Below are positions 34,441-45,362 of a stretch of 64,000 nucleotides of DNA, piece after piece (within the stretch, counting starts at the first letter, position 1; each line of letters starts with the position of its first letter). Under the pieces are notes generated by a model, which was not told where the DNA came from, did no database searches, and was given only the letters and a program-made list of their open reading frames with translations. The stretch comes from Pithys albifrons albifrons (Eukaryota > Chordata > Aves > Passeriformes > Thamnophilidae). A program made the position numbers and the translations under genes. Location of the stretch: assembly GCF_047495875.1 (NCBI RefSeq), contig NC_092461.1, positions 87,614,931-87,678,930 on the forward strand, in the 5' to 3' direction.

Positions 34441-35865
34441 TTTTTTCTCTATTTAAAATTATTATTTCAAGTATCCCTAAAATTTAATCTTTATGTTCTA
34501 AACATCTACCTCTCATTTTTCTCTTTGTTTTGAATATGCAAAAAATTCTAATATACAAGGAATCAGCATGTCTAAATACAAAACTATTTTAATTTTTGTG
34601 TCATAAAACTGTATCCTAATCTGGACATATTAAACTGGTGGAAGAGAAAATGAAATTAGGTTTGCAAGAGGCAGTTATTCAGAAAGAATATAATTTCACT
34701 AGGATGCAAGTAGATATTGAGAGAGCATAGAGTCATAGAAGGAATAAGAAACAACCATATGAGCCTCATCTTAAATATCCCATACAGTCAAGAACAAAGG
34801 CTTTCTCACATGTGAATAAACATAAAAATATGCACAAGGCTCAGAAGATCTTCGTGAGAATACAGAAAACGGTCAAAAGCTTGGGGTACACTAAACATCC
34901 ATGAAACAAATTGACATATGAAACAAATACTACTGGCTCTGAACAATTAATCTAAGCCATTTTCTTATACAAACAAAAATTAAATGTAGATTGTAATGAG
35001 CCCTTTAAGGAGATGTGTTTGCATTTTCTTTACAACAAAGTACTTATATTGCCACAGAAGATGTTAGAGAGAACATGTGAGAATACAAAATCCCATGGAC
35101 AAATTATGGGGTTATTAATATAACACTATTTAGCTAAGTTGTATGAAAGAAGATTGAGACAAGGATTTTTTATTAGACTTTGAATAAACAAAATGAAGGA
35201 ATTGAAAATGTAGGCTGGAAAAATACCTTTTATTTGGTCATTTACATTGCTCCATCATCATAAAGTTTGATTTTCAGAGCTAATTTTCCCTGGATGGAAG
35301 TGTAAATGGAAGACAGCTATCATAATTAGGCTAAAAGTAAAGAACTGGAGCTTCCAGTGGGAAAGATGATCATGTTTCTGTTTACATATTTAGATAAATA
35401 TGTATAAGCATTATTTAAAAATCTAATAGTACATTTCAGAGTACATTTTTCACTACTTGAGTAAGCAGACCTTATAAATTAAGCCTTTGCCATGGCTTGG
35501 AGAAAGGACAAAACTTTGTTTTGCACAGCCCATATTTTCCCAGCTTTCCCCAGCATTTCCGTATAAAATGCCATAAAGAATATCAGTTCTCTGTGCATTG
35601 TTCATTTGACAAATCACTTTACACAACTTGCCTCTTTCCCCATTCTTGCTTTGATGCACAAAAAAAAGTCATTAAGCCTTCTAGGCAATATATTTGATTC
35701 AGCTGGGTTTTTATTTAATTTTTGAACTATTATCCACAAATTTAATGAGGACGTTTTGTAAAATTTTAACTTCCCTCCAATTCTCCACCCTACCCTTTGC
35801 GCAAAACCGTCATATGACAGGAAGATTCAGTCATACAAATGGTAGTTAAATGATTGAGAAATATA
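34441..35865. other. AT-rich unique DNA, no gene seen
   Basis: No repeat or exon recognised; open frames (35453-35659 -, 35497-35697 +) overlap on opposite strands and are chance products. Confidence 0.55.
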
Positions 35866-35879
35866 GATAGAAAGTAGAA

Positions 35880-36509
35880 TGGTGGGACAGGTGGGCCTAA
35901 ACTTAGGTTTTAAAGTTCAGCTAGGCCTAGGATTGTCAGCTGATTTGAGCTGGGCTGAGCTAGCTAACACCTGACTCCTTCTAGCCAATAATATTGTATT
36001 CCATACCATATTGCATCATCTCAAAAGGGGTAAGAGCTGGTGTGTGGGTGTGGCTTAGTGCAGTTGCTTCACAACTGTGGTGCCAGCAAGACACTCTGCT
36101 GTCCCAGGAGGGATGGGGAGGCCCAAGCCCAGAGCACCGGCTTAACATCATGTTATCTGAGGGAAGTAAAATATTTGTTCTTAGCTTTTCTCTCTGCTTA
36201 AGTCTGTCTCTGAAGAACCAACTTCTCTAAAATGATTTGTAGTTAAAATGGAGGAATTTGTGTTTGCTGGGAAGTGGGAAGTTATTTCTTGTTATATATG
36301 TAACTTGTGTAAGTGTGTGTTATATTGTAGTATCCTCTTAATTTTCTCTTCTCTGTATAAATACATGTAGTTAGTTTCAGCATAGACCTGGCTTTGGAAG
36401 TTTTTTTTTCCTCTCTCCCTCTTCTTTTTCCCTTGGCTTGTTGGAGGGGGGAGGAACCCTTTTCACTCTGTCCTGGACAGCTGGCACTTTGCCAGCTCAG
36501 CCCAGGACA
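35880..36509 (+). repeat. 5' LTR of the young element
   Basis: About 630 bp, repeated at 37882-38510. It ends CCCAGGACA at 36509, followed 6 bases later by the primer-binding site. A CCAAT box lies at 35985-35989 and a TATA box, TATAAATA, at 36356-36363. Its outermost bases (TGGTGGGACAGG) differ from the corresponding start of the 3' LTR (TGTTATGGGTTTAGCCAGG), with about 7 bases missing. A 78-codon open frame present in both LTRs (35994-36230 and 38003-38239) starts with ATG only by chance and is not regarded as a gene. Confidence 0.92.
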
Positions 36510-36515
36510 GATAAT

Positions 36516-36533
36516 TGGTGCATTGGCCGGGAA
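36516..36533 (+). promoter_or_regulatory. Primer-binding site complementary to tRNA-Gly
   Basis: TGGTGCATTGGCCGGGAA is the exact reverse complement of the 3' end of vertebrate tRNA-Gly (GCC/CCC type; ...TTCCCGGCCAATGCA plus CCA). It sits 6 bases inside the 5' LTR, the expected place for the tRNA that primes minus-strand DNA synthesis. The match of all 18 bases fits a recent insertion. Confidence 0.9.
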
Positions 36534-36648
36534 ACGAAGGACACTGGCAAGTGTCCCAGAAGGTTGGCAGGGTTCCCGGGAGCTTTGTTATAGAAACATT
36601 CCTTGATATCTGCATTGCTTGGGTACATCTAGAACAACTAAGATAAGA

Positions 36649-37005
36649 ATGTCTTCTTGCTACTGGATCCTCATTTTATTCCTTGTACTGACTGTTTTTG
36701 TGAGTTCAGACAGCTCAACTCGTACCTGCTGTGAATGCAGCCACTGCAAGGAGAAGCCTTACAGCCAAAGCAAGCTGTCTTTCTCTCCTGCCTCACCTCA
36801 GCAGAGAGCAAACCCCAAGCGTGAGTCACATGGTGAACTGTCGTCCTTCCTGTGTGACCAGGGGAAAGACATGAGGAGGTGGGACAGTGCATCTACTTCT
36901 GTGCTTGAAGTCCAGGTATGGAAATCAAAACGTAAGAAAGCCGGTAAAAAAGCTGTCCACATGTTGAAGCAGAGATCCCAGAACAGAACCAAGAACAGCA
37001 ATTAA
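36649..37005 (+). CDS. 118-aa signal-peptide-bearing ORF inside the young retroviral element
   Basis: This is the only ATG-started frame in the window with protein-like organisation. The open frame extends upstream to 36619 only through a TTG, so the ATG at 36649 is the chosen start. Residues 1-20 look like a secretion signal: a polar start, then a hydrophobic core WILILFLVLTVFV at 6-18. A cysteine cluster, CCECSHC, lies at 27-33; a serine/proline/glutamine-rich middle follows, and the last 27 residues are strongly basic (KSKRKKAGKKA...) with one NRT glycosylation sequon. It stands about 115 bases after the primer-binding site, where gag normally begins, and has no gag-like motif. It could be the 5' part of an env gene (a deleted or spliced-RNA-derived internal region), an accessory protein, or a captured host secreted protein. 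I do not recognise the family. Transcription would come from the 5' LTR. Whether it is translated is unknown. Confidence 0.5.
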   Translation: MSSCYWILILFLVLTVFVSSDSSTRTCCECSHCKEKPYSQSKLSFSPASPQQRANPKRESHGELSSFLCDQGKDMRRWDSASTSVLEVQVWKSKRKKAGKKAVHMLKQRSQNRTKNSN

Positions 37006-37235
37006 GCCACCCTGACTCCAGCCGAGAGGAGGAGGAGAACGACCAAGTCTACTGGACATTGCTGAACCAGAAAACTAGCCAAGACTGTACCTCTACACTG
37101 ACTTGTAGATGACAGCCAGTGCCCCTCTGAGGGTGGCTGGACTGATAAAAGACTACTTGAAGCATAGAGAGGCCCATGTGGGCTATTGGTGTGTGGCAGG
37201 ACACTGCTGCTTGAGTAGAATCTGTAGAGATTCAT

Positions 37236-37420
37236 CACGTGGATCCTCATGTGCCCAAAGGCTGAGCTAATGAAGGAACAGCACACCTGGACTAGCATAA
37301 GGGAGAGTTGTTCCTGGCTCAATGGGCCCATGATGCCTCAGGCCACCTGCAGGTGGACAAGGCCGAGGGGTGGATTTAACCATGGACATTATTTCCCAGG
37401 TTATCCGCTATTGTGAAACC
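37236..37420 (+). pseudogene. Decayed RNase H/integrase boundary of retroviral pol
   Basis: In one frame (37236-37346), across a TGA and a TAG, the translation resembles the linker and N-terminal zinc-binding domain of retroviral integrase, including 'GELFLAQWAHDASGH' with His codons at 37329-37331 and 37344-37346 (H-x4-H). After a frame change the similarity continues as 'RGVDLTMDIISQVIRYCET', with the first expected cysteine at 37412-37414. The second cysteine of the HHCC motif is absent because the palindrome array begins there. The similarity is of class III (ERVL-like) type, judged from the general pattern. It encodes nothing functional. Confidence 0.65.
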
Positions 37421-37595
37421 CCTGAGAAGGGGATAGTGACCCCAGTGTGGGGATAGAGACCCCTGAGAAGGGGATTGGAGACCCCAGTGTGGGGATAGTG
37501 ACCCCTGAAAAGGGGATAGTGCCCCCAGTGTGGGGATGGTGACCCTAATGAGGTTACAGTGACCCCTAAGAAGGGGATGGGATAATCCCAATGTG
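37418..37595 (+). repeat. Tandem array of alternating short palindromes
   Basis: About nine units of 20-22 bp, of two alternating kinds: ACCCCTGAGAAGGGGATAGTG (stem CCCCT/AGGGG, loop GAGA) and ACCCCAGTGTGGGGATAG (stem CCCCA/TGGGG, loop GTG). Together they form a dimer of about 41 bp repeated about four times. The first six units and the eighth keep pairing stems; the seventh and ninth are degenerate. Units abut without unique spacers, so this is not a CRISPR-like array. It starts where integrase similarity stops, inside the young element. A 77-codon - strand frame across it is just the repeat translated. Confidence 0.9.
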
Positions 37596-37863
37596 TGCCT
37601 CAAGGACATTTAACCTTGAGGAAAAAGGTAATTTGGATTTTGAGTTTTGTGTTGTAGGACATGAACCATCAGATGAAGAAGACCTGAGCTGAACTGGTGT
37701 TGGTGTCCCATGATGAACTGTTTTTTCCTGCCTAAAGTACCTACCCCATCCTAATGGACTATTGCCTACAATATGGAGGGGTGGAAGATGGCCCTGGAAA
37801 GAGCAAAGACTGTTTAAGCGCGGGAATAGATAGATCTAAGATATGAGTGATGTAATATGGTAT

Positions 37864-37880
37864 GGAATAAGGGGTGGAAT
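37864..37880 (+). promoter_or_regulatory. Polypurine tract before the 3' LTR
   Basis: GGAATAAGGGGTGGAAT is nearly all purine and ends one base before the TG of the 3' LTR at 37882, the usual place for the primer of plus-strand DNA synthesis in reverse transcription. Two T interruptions make it slightly weaker than typical. Confidence 0.7.
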
Positions 37881-37881
37881 A

Positions 37882-38510
37882 TGTTATGGGTTTAGCCAGG
37901 TGGGCCTAAACTTAGGTTTTAAAGTTCAGCTAGGCCTAGGATTGTCAGCTGATTTGAGCTGGGCTGAGCTAGCTAACACCTGACTCCTTCTAGCCAATAA
38001 TATTGTATTCCATACCATATTGCATCATCTCAAAAGGGGTAAGAGCTGGTGTGTGGGTGTGGCTTAGTGCAGTTGCTTCACAACTGTGGTGCCAGCAAGA
38101 CACTCTGCTGTCCCAGGAGGGATGGGGAGGCCCAAGCCCAGAGCACCGGCTTAACATCATGTTATCTGAGGGAAGTAAAATATTTGTTCTTAGCTTTTCT
38201 CTCTGCTTAAGTCTGTCTCTGAAGAACCAACTTCTCTAAAATGATTTGTAGTTAAAATGGTAGAATTTGTGTTTACTGGGAAGTGGGAAGTTATTTCTTG
38301 TTATATATGTAACTTGTGTAAGTGTGTGTTATATTGTAGTATCCTCTTAATTTTCTCTTCTCTATATAAATACATGTAGTTAGTTTCAGCATAGACCTGG
38401 CTTTGGAAGTTTTTTTTCCTCTCTCCCTCTTCTTTTTCCCTTGGCTTGTTGGGGGGAGGAGGAACCCTTTTCACTCTGTCCTGGACAGTTGGCACTTTGC
38501 CAGCTCTACA
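37882..38510 (+). repeat. 3' LTR of the young element
   Basis: Starts with TGTTATGGG and is almost identical to the 5' LTR from the shared CAGGTGGGCC (37897) onward. Its outer end reads GCCAGCTCTACA, where the 5' LTR has GCCAGCTCAGCCCAGGACA, so about 7-8 subterminal bases are missing. TATA box as in the 5' LTR, with one G-to-A change. Confidence 0.92.
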
Positions 38511-39068
38511 GATAGGTAGACTATCTTTTACTGCAATTACCAAAAGTCCATGCTATTTCACTATTTAACAAGTTTAACAAGTATTTCCAGAAATAATTAC
38601 TTCTTGTGTGCTTTTATGATTTCTCAAGCCAGCAACCCTTTATATAAATTGCAGGAGCACCAGTAACTGCTTGGCTGTCAGCTTATGCTCCATCAGGCAA
38701 ATAAGACAGATGATCTACTATGTACCGCTACACTTAAGTTTTCTATATTAGTGCCCTCTCTCACAGGTCAGAAGCTCTTCACAGTATTTCTTAAAGACAG
38801 GGTTAAGTATGTATTTGCCTCTGTGCATCATCCAGCTGCTTTAAAAATCATTAATGCATGTTTCAAGCTATTTAAAGAGGTTCTAAATGAAGATTGACTT
38901 GTTTAGGCCTGTGCTCTACTCAAGAATGGATATTCCTTTAGGAGGAAAGAAGAAGTCTTATTCTCGGTCTTCTTTTATAGCCAATGAGAAAATCCTGATT
39001 TATAAGTATTGGTATGTTTTTGGTTGGGTTGTTTGTGGGCATTTTCTTGGTTTTTTGTTTGCTTGGGG

Positions 39069-39099
<31 letters not shown>

Positions 39100-42000
39100 T
39101 CTTTTCTTTTTTCCCCTCAAATTTTCCTAATCAGGAAATGTAAGTAATATCTCTCTTTGGAATGTAGTACATTATGGTGAATGTGATCAGACCCTGAAGA
39201 CACCCTGAAGACTAGAGATGTTGAAGGTAAGATAATAGGTTTATAAACAATGTCTCCGTGTTTAGACAGACCAAAGATATGTCCAATCCAAGCACTGAGA
39301 TCTCTAGTCACAAGCCATCACTATATATACTGTGATTTTATTTATTTTTCTTAAATAAGGGAAGAAAAAAATTCTATTCCAAATTGTAGACTTTCAAATA
39401 ACTATTTTTAATCTTTTCTTTACTTCCATGTGAAGATCTTTTAGTTTTCTTTTTGTCTTTTCCTTGTGGTTTGGTTTTGTTTCATTGACTTGCTTTTAAA
39501 GTCCAGATAGGAGTTCAGATGTGTTTGTAACTAATAGTTGATTGAATAATCTTAGAACTATGGCATAGATACATACTTAAAGAAAAGAAGCACTACACTT
39601 TCATAGTGTTCAGTTTCTTTTAAGAATGAAGCTAGGATTTCTTACACTAAAATGCAGTGAAATTGCATCTTGCAGCTAAATAAGAAAAATGTGTAAAAAT
39701 ACAATTTTCAATCCCTTGCAGAATATATGGCACAAAACCACAGGTCTATAACAATGCAATTAATGTGATATTGCCATATTTAAGAAAGTTTTCCTCTTAT
39801 ACCTAAATTTCTTTTCAGATAATATTCCTTCAAAAAGACATTGCCCTTGTTTTGTCTAATTTTACTTTAGATATATATAAGCAAAATGGTATTGTAAAAG
39901 AAATATATGTAATATAAACAAATGTATGTTTATGTAAGGTTCATTAGTTGTATAAACTATTATTTCTTAAGCACGTGAAATGAAAACTGCTTATCCCCTG
40001 TAAACAGATGTCTCATGCCTACCACATATTCCCCCGCAGTCCTCTTGCCAGATGCAAAGATGGGCTTCCAGAGGTCTTTTGCATTCTTTGTCAGCTGCTT
40101 GGTAGCAGGGAGGTAACTTGAAAATTTCTTGAACATTCCTGAGCATTGTAAATAGGGCTGAAAAACTATGTTTAGGTATATGAATCAAACCTGATAATAA
40201 CATAATTGTTTGACAACAAATTGCATCTTTTCTTCATACTTTATACATGGAGTGGGTCTGGGGGCCCTGGGGGGAAAAGTTTTTCAAAGGATAGATTTCA
40301 AAGGTCTTCATTTGAAATTAGTGATGCCTCATTTTATCTATTTTCCAGAAATATAAAATAAGTTGCACACTTTCCCCTTAACCAATTCCTGATCTAAAGG
40401 AAGAGCAGCTGTATTTTCTGATGCATTTATATCTTTTCATTTGTTGGTTTGTCAGTTGGGATTTTCATGTATTTATGTGTAAAACAGAGAGAGAGAGAGA
40501 AACTATTCCATGACTGTCATTCTGATGGAAAAAGTTTTCTGATATTTGCCTAGAGAGATTGACAGCAATATGAACAAAGACCTAATACTTTCAAACTGCG
40601 CTATAGGAAACAGTATTTTTAGCCATGTATGTATATAACTGTCTGTACAGGATCACACACTCTTTTTGAATATGAAGAGTAGTACCAAAAGTTTGGGGTT
40701 TATTTGAAGAGGGAAAGCACCTTTCTGTATGAGCTCCTGGAGTATATTTTGTGGAGTGAGTATTTTGATCTACTAAGGTTGATGCTCTAATTTCTGGCAT
40801 AGAGAAAATTGCATATGTTATTCAAAACCTGTTTTCTCTGCAATTGAGAGGGAGACGAGAAATAGCTGGAGCAGTGTAAGTCAAGAATGAGATATGTGTC
40901 TTCAACAGAATCCTTGGGTGACTACTAGGAGAAGCAAAATGTATTAGTGAAATGAAATAAAAATATAGTGTTCCTTTTAGCATATAATCTACTGTCCTAT
41001 TTTTTTTTTCTTTAATTAAGGAAACAAATGAAGGCTTTCTTTTTTTTTTTCATTGAAAAAGATGGAAAATAAATTCAAACATATTCTGACATAGTATAAC
41101 TGATGAGTTTATTGATGTACCTTTATCACCAGATGCCTAACGGAGTTCATTCAGCCAGGTCATTAGCAGAACAGCTCAAATATGTAATATTAATAATTAT
41201 TACTTAGCAACTAGTCAAGTGATGCTGTTGAGAGATTATAAACTGAAACACTTCAAGGGCTCTAAATGGGTAAAGATAAACTTTTAAACTATTCTTGGAA
41301 ATACATAACACCTCTCAAAGCCAAATGAGACATTTAATTAAGATGTGGTGAGTTGGTGTAAGAATTTTTCTCAAAAGCATAATATTGGATTCTGTAGGTT
41401 GAAGAAAAGACAAAGAACTGGAATTTTCACATATGCTGCTTGTGAAAAGTGGTGGTACATCATCAGAGTCCCACTCTTTGTCTCATCAAGCAGACAATTA
41501 TATCTGTAGTTGATATACAAGACTGTAATAATTGACATTGTGTTTCAAATGGCTGACAGGCATTTAACGAGTATATTCTTTTTCTTTAATAAGCTTATTG
41601 TCTTATTTGTTACTGTTTTGTATTCTGGTTAATAACAAATTCCACCATATGGGGATTTTAGTGATGGTAGATAGTAGTGAAATCCTAGAAAAGGAAAGAA
41701 TGGGAAATAACCCCACATATTCTGTATCTGTTAACTCAGTTTTTGCCATATATTCTTGACACGAAGAAATTTGCTTATTTCTGAAATTGGATTCAGTTAA
41801 GGTCCTTAGTGAATTTCTCAGATACACAATAAGTGTTTCAGGTCCACCTTCTTTACCATTTATTTTAAAAAATCATTACTAAAAGGTCAGCTGTAAAACC
41901 AGCAATTCTGGTAAAAATTCAGAGCTTCTGATAATTTAGAGACCAGCAGTTCTTTTGATATCTATCCAGACATTCATGTGAGATCTTTCTTGATGAAAAA

Positions 42001-42892
42001 ATTTTAATATCAAATTTGGTGCCTCATACTTTTCACTCTCGGTCGCTTTATTGTTCTACCATCCTGGTACAATCTCAGGACAGGTGAAGATACTGAAATC
42101 ATATTTTACTATTCTGAATTGGCTATATCACCAATATTTGCAGAATGAATTCTCTCATTTCCTTCTTGATCGCATTGCTCATCTCCTGGGAAAATTTCTC
42201 ACTCTTAAGTACTCAGATGACAAATAGGGCAGAGAATGGCAGGTAAAGGTCTAGAATCATACTTAAATGACATTACAGATTACATCTATAGTGTTGGAGG
42301 TTTTATTTGTATTTTGTATTCACTCTTTTTATTATGAAACATTTATTGTCTAGAAGCCAACAGACTTTGATAAATGTATAGAAATGGCATTCCTTTCCTT
42401 AGAGATGTCACAGTCTTAAAGAGTTTGTGTAACAAGTGGATGCAAGAAGAATGCAAAGCAAAGACATATTTGCTGAGATGTTGTGAAGAGTACAGTTCTG
42501 ATCTAGTTGCAATGCTATCCTAAAGTGTTGTCTGCAAGTTCTCTGTGTACCTCCTAAATTTCACAGTACATAACTCATATAAGCATCAGTGCATGCCTCT
42601 GGAGTTCCTGTATACTAATGAAGGTAGTACAGGGACTTAAATTGATGGGAGAGATGTTTGTGTGCAGTTGTGGACTACAGTCTTGTTGCTTGTTGGAAAT
42701 TGTTCCTATATCTGGAGCGTTGCAATGAAGAGAGGGATACAGACTCTTTAAGAAATACAGGAAGAAAAAAGAATTAGGATGGTGAGTTGTCCTTTTTCTG
42801 AGAGTACTTGGACCACATGGACCTTTTGTGGGATAAGGAGCTGTAAACTTATGTGCTAGAATTAAAAAAAAAAAAAGAAAAACATGTAAAGA
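38511..42892. other. AT-rich unique DNA, no gene seen
   Basis: No repeat family or exon recognised. A T/G-rich low-complexity tract lies at 39013-39118 (listed separately), a short (GA)n run near 40487-40500, and a T-run near 41039-41050. Open frames (38685-38897 +, 40591-40800 -, 41603-41827 -) are short and unconvincing. Confidence 0.55.
39013..39118 (+). repeat. T/G-rich low-complexity tract
   Basis: About 105 bases almost free of A on the + strand, built from TTTG, TTTTG, GGTT and T-run units. The + strand 86-codon frame across it (38887-39147) and the - strand lysine-rich frame (38938-39120) are its translations, not genes. Confidence 0.8.
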
Positions 42893-43717
42893 TGACAATA
42901 AAGTGGGTGTCTGCTATTGGCCACCTGAGCAAGGAAGAGCAGTGGAGCAGGTCCTCTACAGACATATAGGAAGAGACTTCTTTTCACAAGCACTGGTCCT
43001 CCTGGGAATTTCAACCACCCGTATATCTGCTGGAGAAACAATAAAGCAAGACATAAGCAATACAAAAGGTTCCTGGAGTGCATCAGCAGTAACTTTGCCC
43101 TCCAACTGATGGAGAAGCCAATAAAGACAGATGTTCTCCCAGAACTTATGCTTGCCAGCAAGGAGATGCAAAGGATGTGAAGATCAAAGAAAGCCTTGCC
43201 TCCAGTGACCATGGGATGGGGAAGTTCAAGATCCCGAGAGCAGGGTAAAAAGTAAACTCACAGGTTTGGACTTCAGGACAACAGATTTTGGTGTCTTCCA
43301 AAATCTCCTTGGAAAAGATCTATGGAATTGGACAAAAAAGGGTCATAAGAAAGCTGGTTAATGTTTAAAGATCATCTCTGCCAAGCTCCAGATGGTTCCA
43401 TTCCAATAAATACCAAGTCAGGTAAAAATAGGGAAGGTCTGAATGGATGAACAAGGAGTTCCAAATCACCTGAAGGTAAGGTGCAATGGCACCCAGTGAC
43501 AGGACAAAAAGCAGTGGACACAAACTAAAACACAGGAAGTTCCCTCTGAACATCTGAAAACTCTGACAGTGACAGAAAGGCTGTGGAGACTCAATCATTG
43601 GAATTCAGGAATTATCTGGACATGCTCCTGGGCAAGCATGTGGCCCTGCTTGAAGAGTAGGGTGGAACTCCATAGGTCTTTCAATCTCAACCAGTCTTAT
43701 CATTTTGTTATTCTGCT
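42893..43717 (+). mobile_element. CR1 LINE fragment, endonuclease region joined to 3' end
   Basis: The first part (about 42900-43360) is CR1 ORF2 endonuclease: the translation reads 'GVCYWPPEQ...VEQ.LYR' at 42906-42965, then 'FFSQALVLLGIS' near 42979-43014, and a block around 43195-43330 corresponding to 'SDH...' and 'LDFR..DFG' positions. About 43361-43480 is the following linker. After a deletion of the whole reverse transcriptase, 43481-43717 is the 3' end ('KHRKFPLNI', then 3' UTR, ending near a decayed terminal repeat). This is the only copy here preserving endonuclease sequence. Frames are broken throughout. Confidence 0.83.
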
Positions 43718-44471
43718 TCACACCAAAGGTGAATTTTGAGGGGAAATGGTGTAGCAGCACTTTTACAGAGGACTCAGAATTCTGTATGCCTCTGGAACAG
43801 TGCCTAGAGCTAAAAGATTTTCTTCTCATAGATTGTGATTAACTTGCTCTACTTTATTATTAATGCTATTCCAAATACAGAATCCAGTATGTATTTTCAT
43901 CTCCTGATCCATCTCGTTGAATTGTATATAGCAGAAATAAATTACATGCACCTAAACAGGCTTTTCAAGGACACATATAATACATTAGCACAGTGCCCTA
44001 GAAACAGAAAAAATGAATCTTAATAACAAATGTCATTCATTACAAAAAGGTAATACGTAGTTTTGTTTAGATAATACTGACATTTTACCAATCTGGAACC
44101 CTAAACTGTACCCTATTAGACAAAATTACTTATTCTTTTTCTTGTAAAAGATCAGAGAAAAAAATAATAGCCTGTCACTACAATAAAAACCGTTAGTTTG
44201 TTGGGAAAATTTCAAACCAAGCCTGCTTTACCTTTGCTGCAGCAAAGAAGCTTCACGCTGAGACTAGAGGTGTCTGATTGACCCATCATCCCTGCTGGAA
44301 GCCTCTACTCTTCTGCTAGCCTTGACTTGTGCGACCTCAAAATAGTGCTGATATTTTAGATTTCATGACACAAAGGAAAAGGAAAAATGAAAATGGAATA
44401 TATGATTAGGAATATAATTTTTAGCCACCACTGTTTCCTGAATGCTTTGACTCCTGGTACTGGCAGTTTGA

Positions 44472-44475
<4 letters not shown>
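43718..44475. other. AT-rich unique DNA, no gene seen
   Basis: Nothing recognisable apart from proximity to the (CA)n repeat on its right. Confidence 0.5.

Positions 44476-44519
<44 letters not shown>
44476..44519. repeat. (AC)22 microsatellite
   Basis: An uninterrupted dinucleotide run of about 22 units. The uninterrupted structure makes length polymorphism likely. Confidence 0.97.
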
Positions 44520-44522
<3 letters not shown>

Positions 44523-45362
44523 TATAATGCTGGAATTCTTCTTCCTGTTAAAATACACAACCTGGGTTTAAATAATTTTTTCCTCCTTTAATGGCAAGCA
44601 AAATAAAAAGAAAAAAAAAGAGAAATTGTCAAGTATGAGTAACTTGTCCTTCTTCAACCAAGAGTGAATTTAATTATTATATTACAAAGATCTTTATCAG
44701 GTGTGACATAGCTCCCTTATCATTACTGGAATGTTAGTGGATTTGCATACATTTGCTAGAGCTGAATATCCTATTGAATTTGAATAAACATTTGTGCCAC
44801 ACACAGTAGATGATTGTACATGACTGTAGATGATTGTAGATGATTGTGCTGGGATTTTACTTTGTCTTAGAGCTGGGAAGATGCAAAACCGTTTAAAATC
44901 TAAAGTGAAACAAACTATGTGTACTTTTTACTAATTCTCACCAAAAAATAACCCTAAAATGCTGTATAATACTCTCTTTTAAGAATTACTTTCTTGGTAG
45001 TGTTTATATAATGCTTGGTTAGCTTGTGGTGTAGAGATATTTATTTAGAAAAAATAAAGCTAAGAATTTTACTGTTTCAAACAAGTAGATTCTTGATCAT
45101 CAGCATCTATGTTAAACACTGGAAACAACTTCTCTGATACAGCTGTTCCTGACTAACAAGTTTTTGCCATTAGCATTCCAGTTGAGTCTCTTTTCACTGC
45201 TCTGTCACCACTGAAGAAGTTTACCTGACTAATATTGGCTGCCAGAAAATTTAATTTCTGCTTACGCTACTGGTACAAATAGTTAATTCCCCTCTCACCC
45301 TTTTGTGGAGTGTATTAATTGATTTTTTTGAGAATATGCTTAGAAGATATGTTGGGACATTG

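Larger units (their letters stand above)
35871..38510 (+). mobile_element. Young, compact endogenous retrovirus (LTR-internal-LTR)
   Basis: A provirus-like element of about 2.6 kb: 5' LTR, tRNA-Gly primer-binding site, short leader, a 118-codon frame, a decayed RNase H/integrase segment, a tandem palindrome array, a polypurine tract, and a 3' LTR. The LTRs differ at about seven substitutions and one T-run length over roughly 610 bp, so insertion was recent. GATAG occurs on both sides (35866-35870 and 38511-38515) and is a candidate 5-bp target duplication, though the left flank is itself GATA-rich. There is no gag, protease or complete pol, so it must depend on another element's enzymes. The integrase remnant suggests a class III (ERVL-like) relative, by inference. 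Confidence 0.9.

Noticed and set aside
35994..36230. 78-codon ORF duplicated exactly at 38003-38239
   Set aside because: Duplicated because both copies lie in the two LTRs of one provirus; lies upstream of the LTR's own TATA box and has no protein features beyond a hydrophobic end.
37418..37595. CRISPR-like array
   Set aside because: The palindromic units abut with no unique spacers, and the setting is a vertebrate retroviral element.
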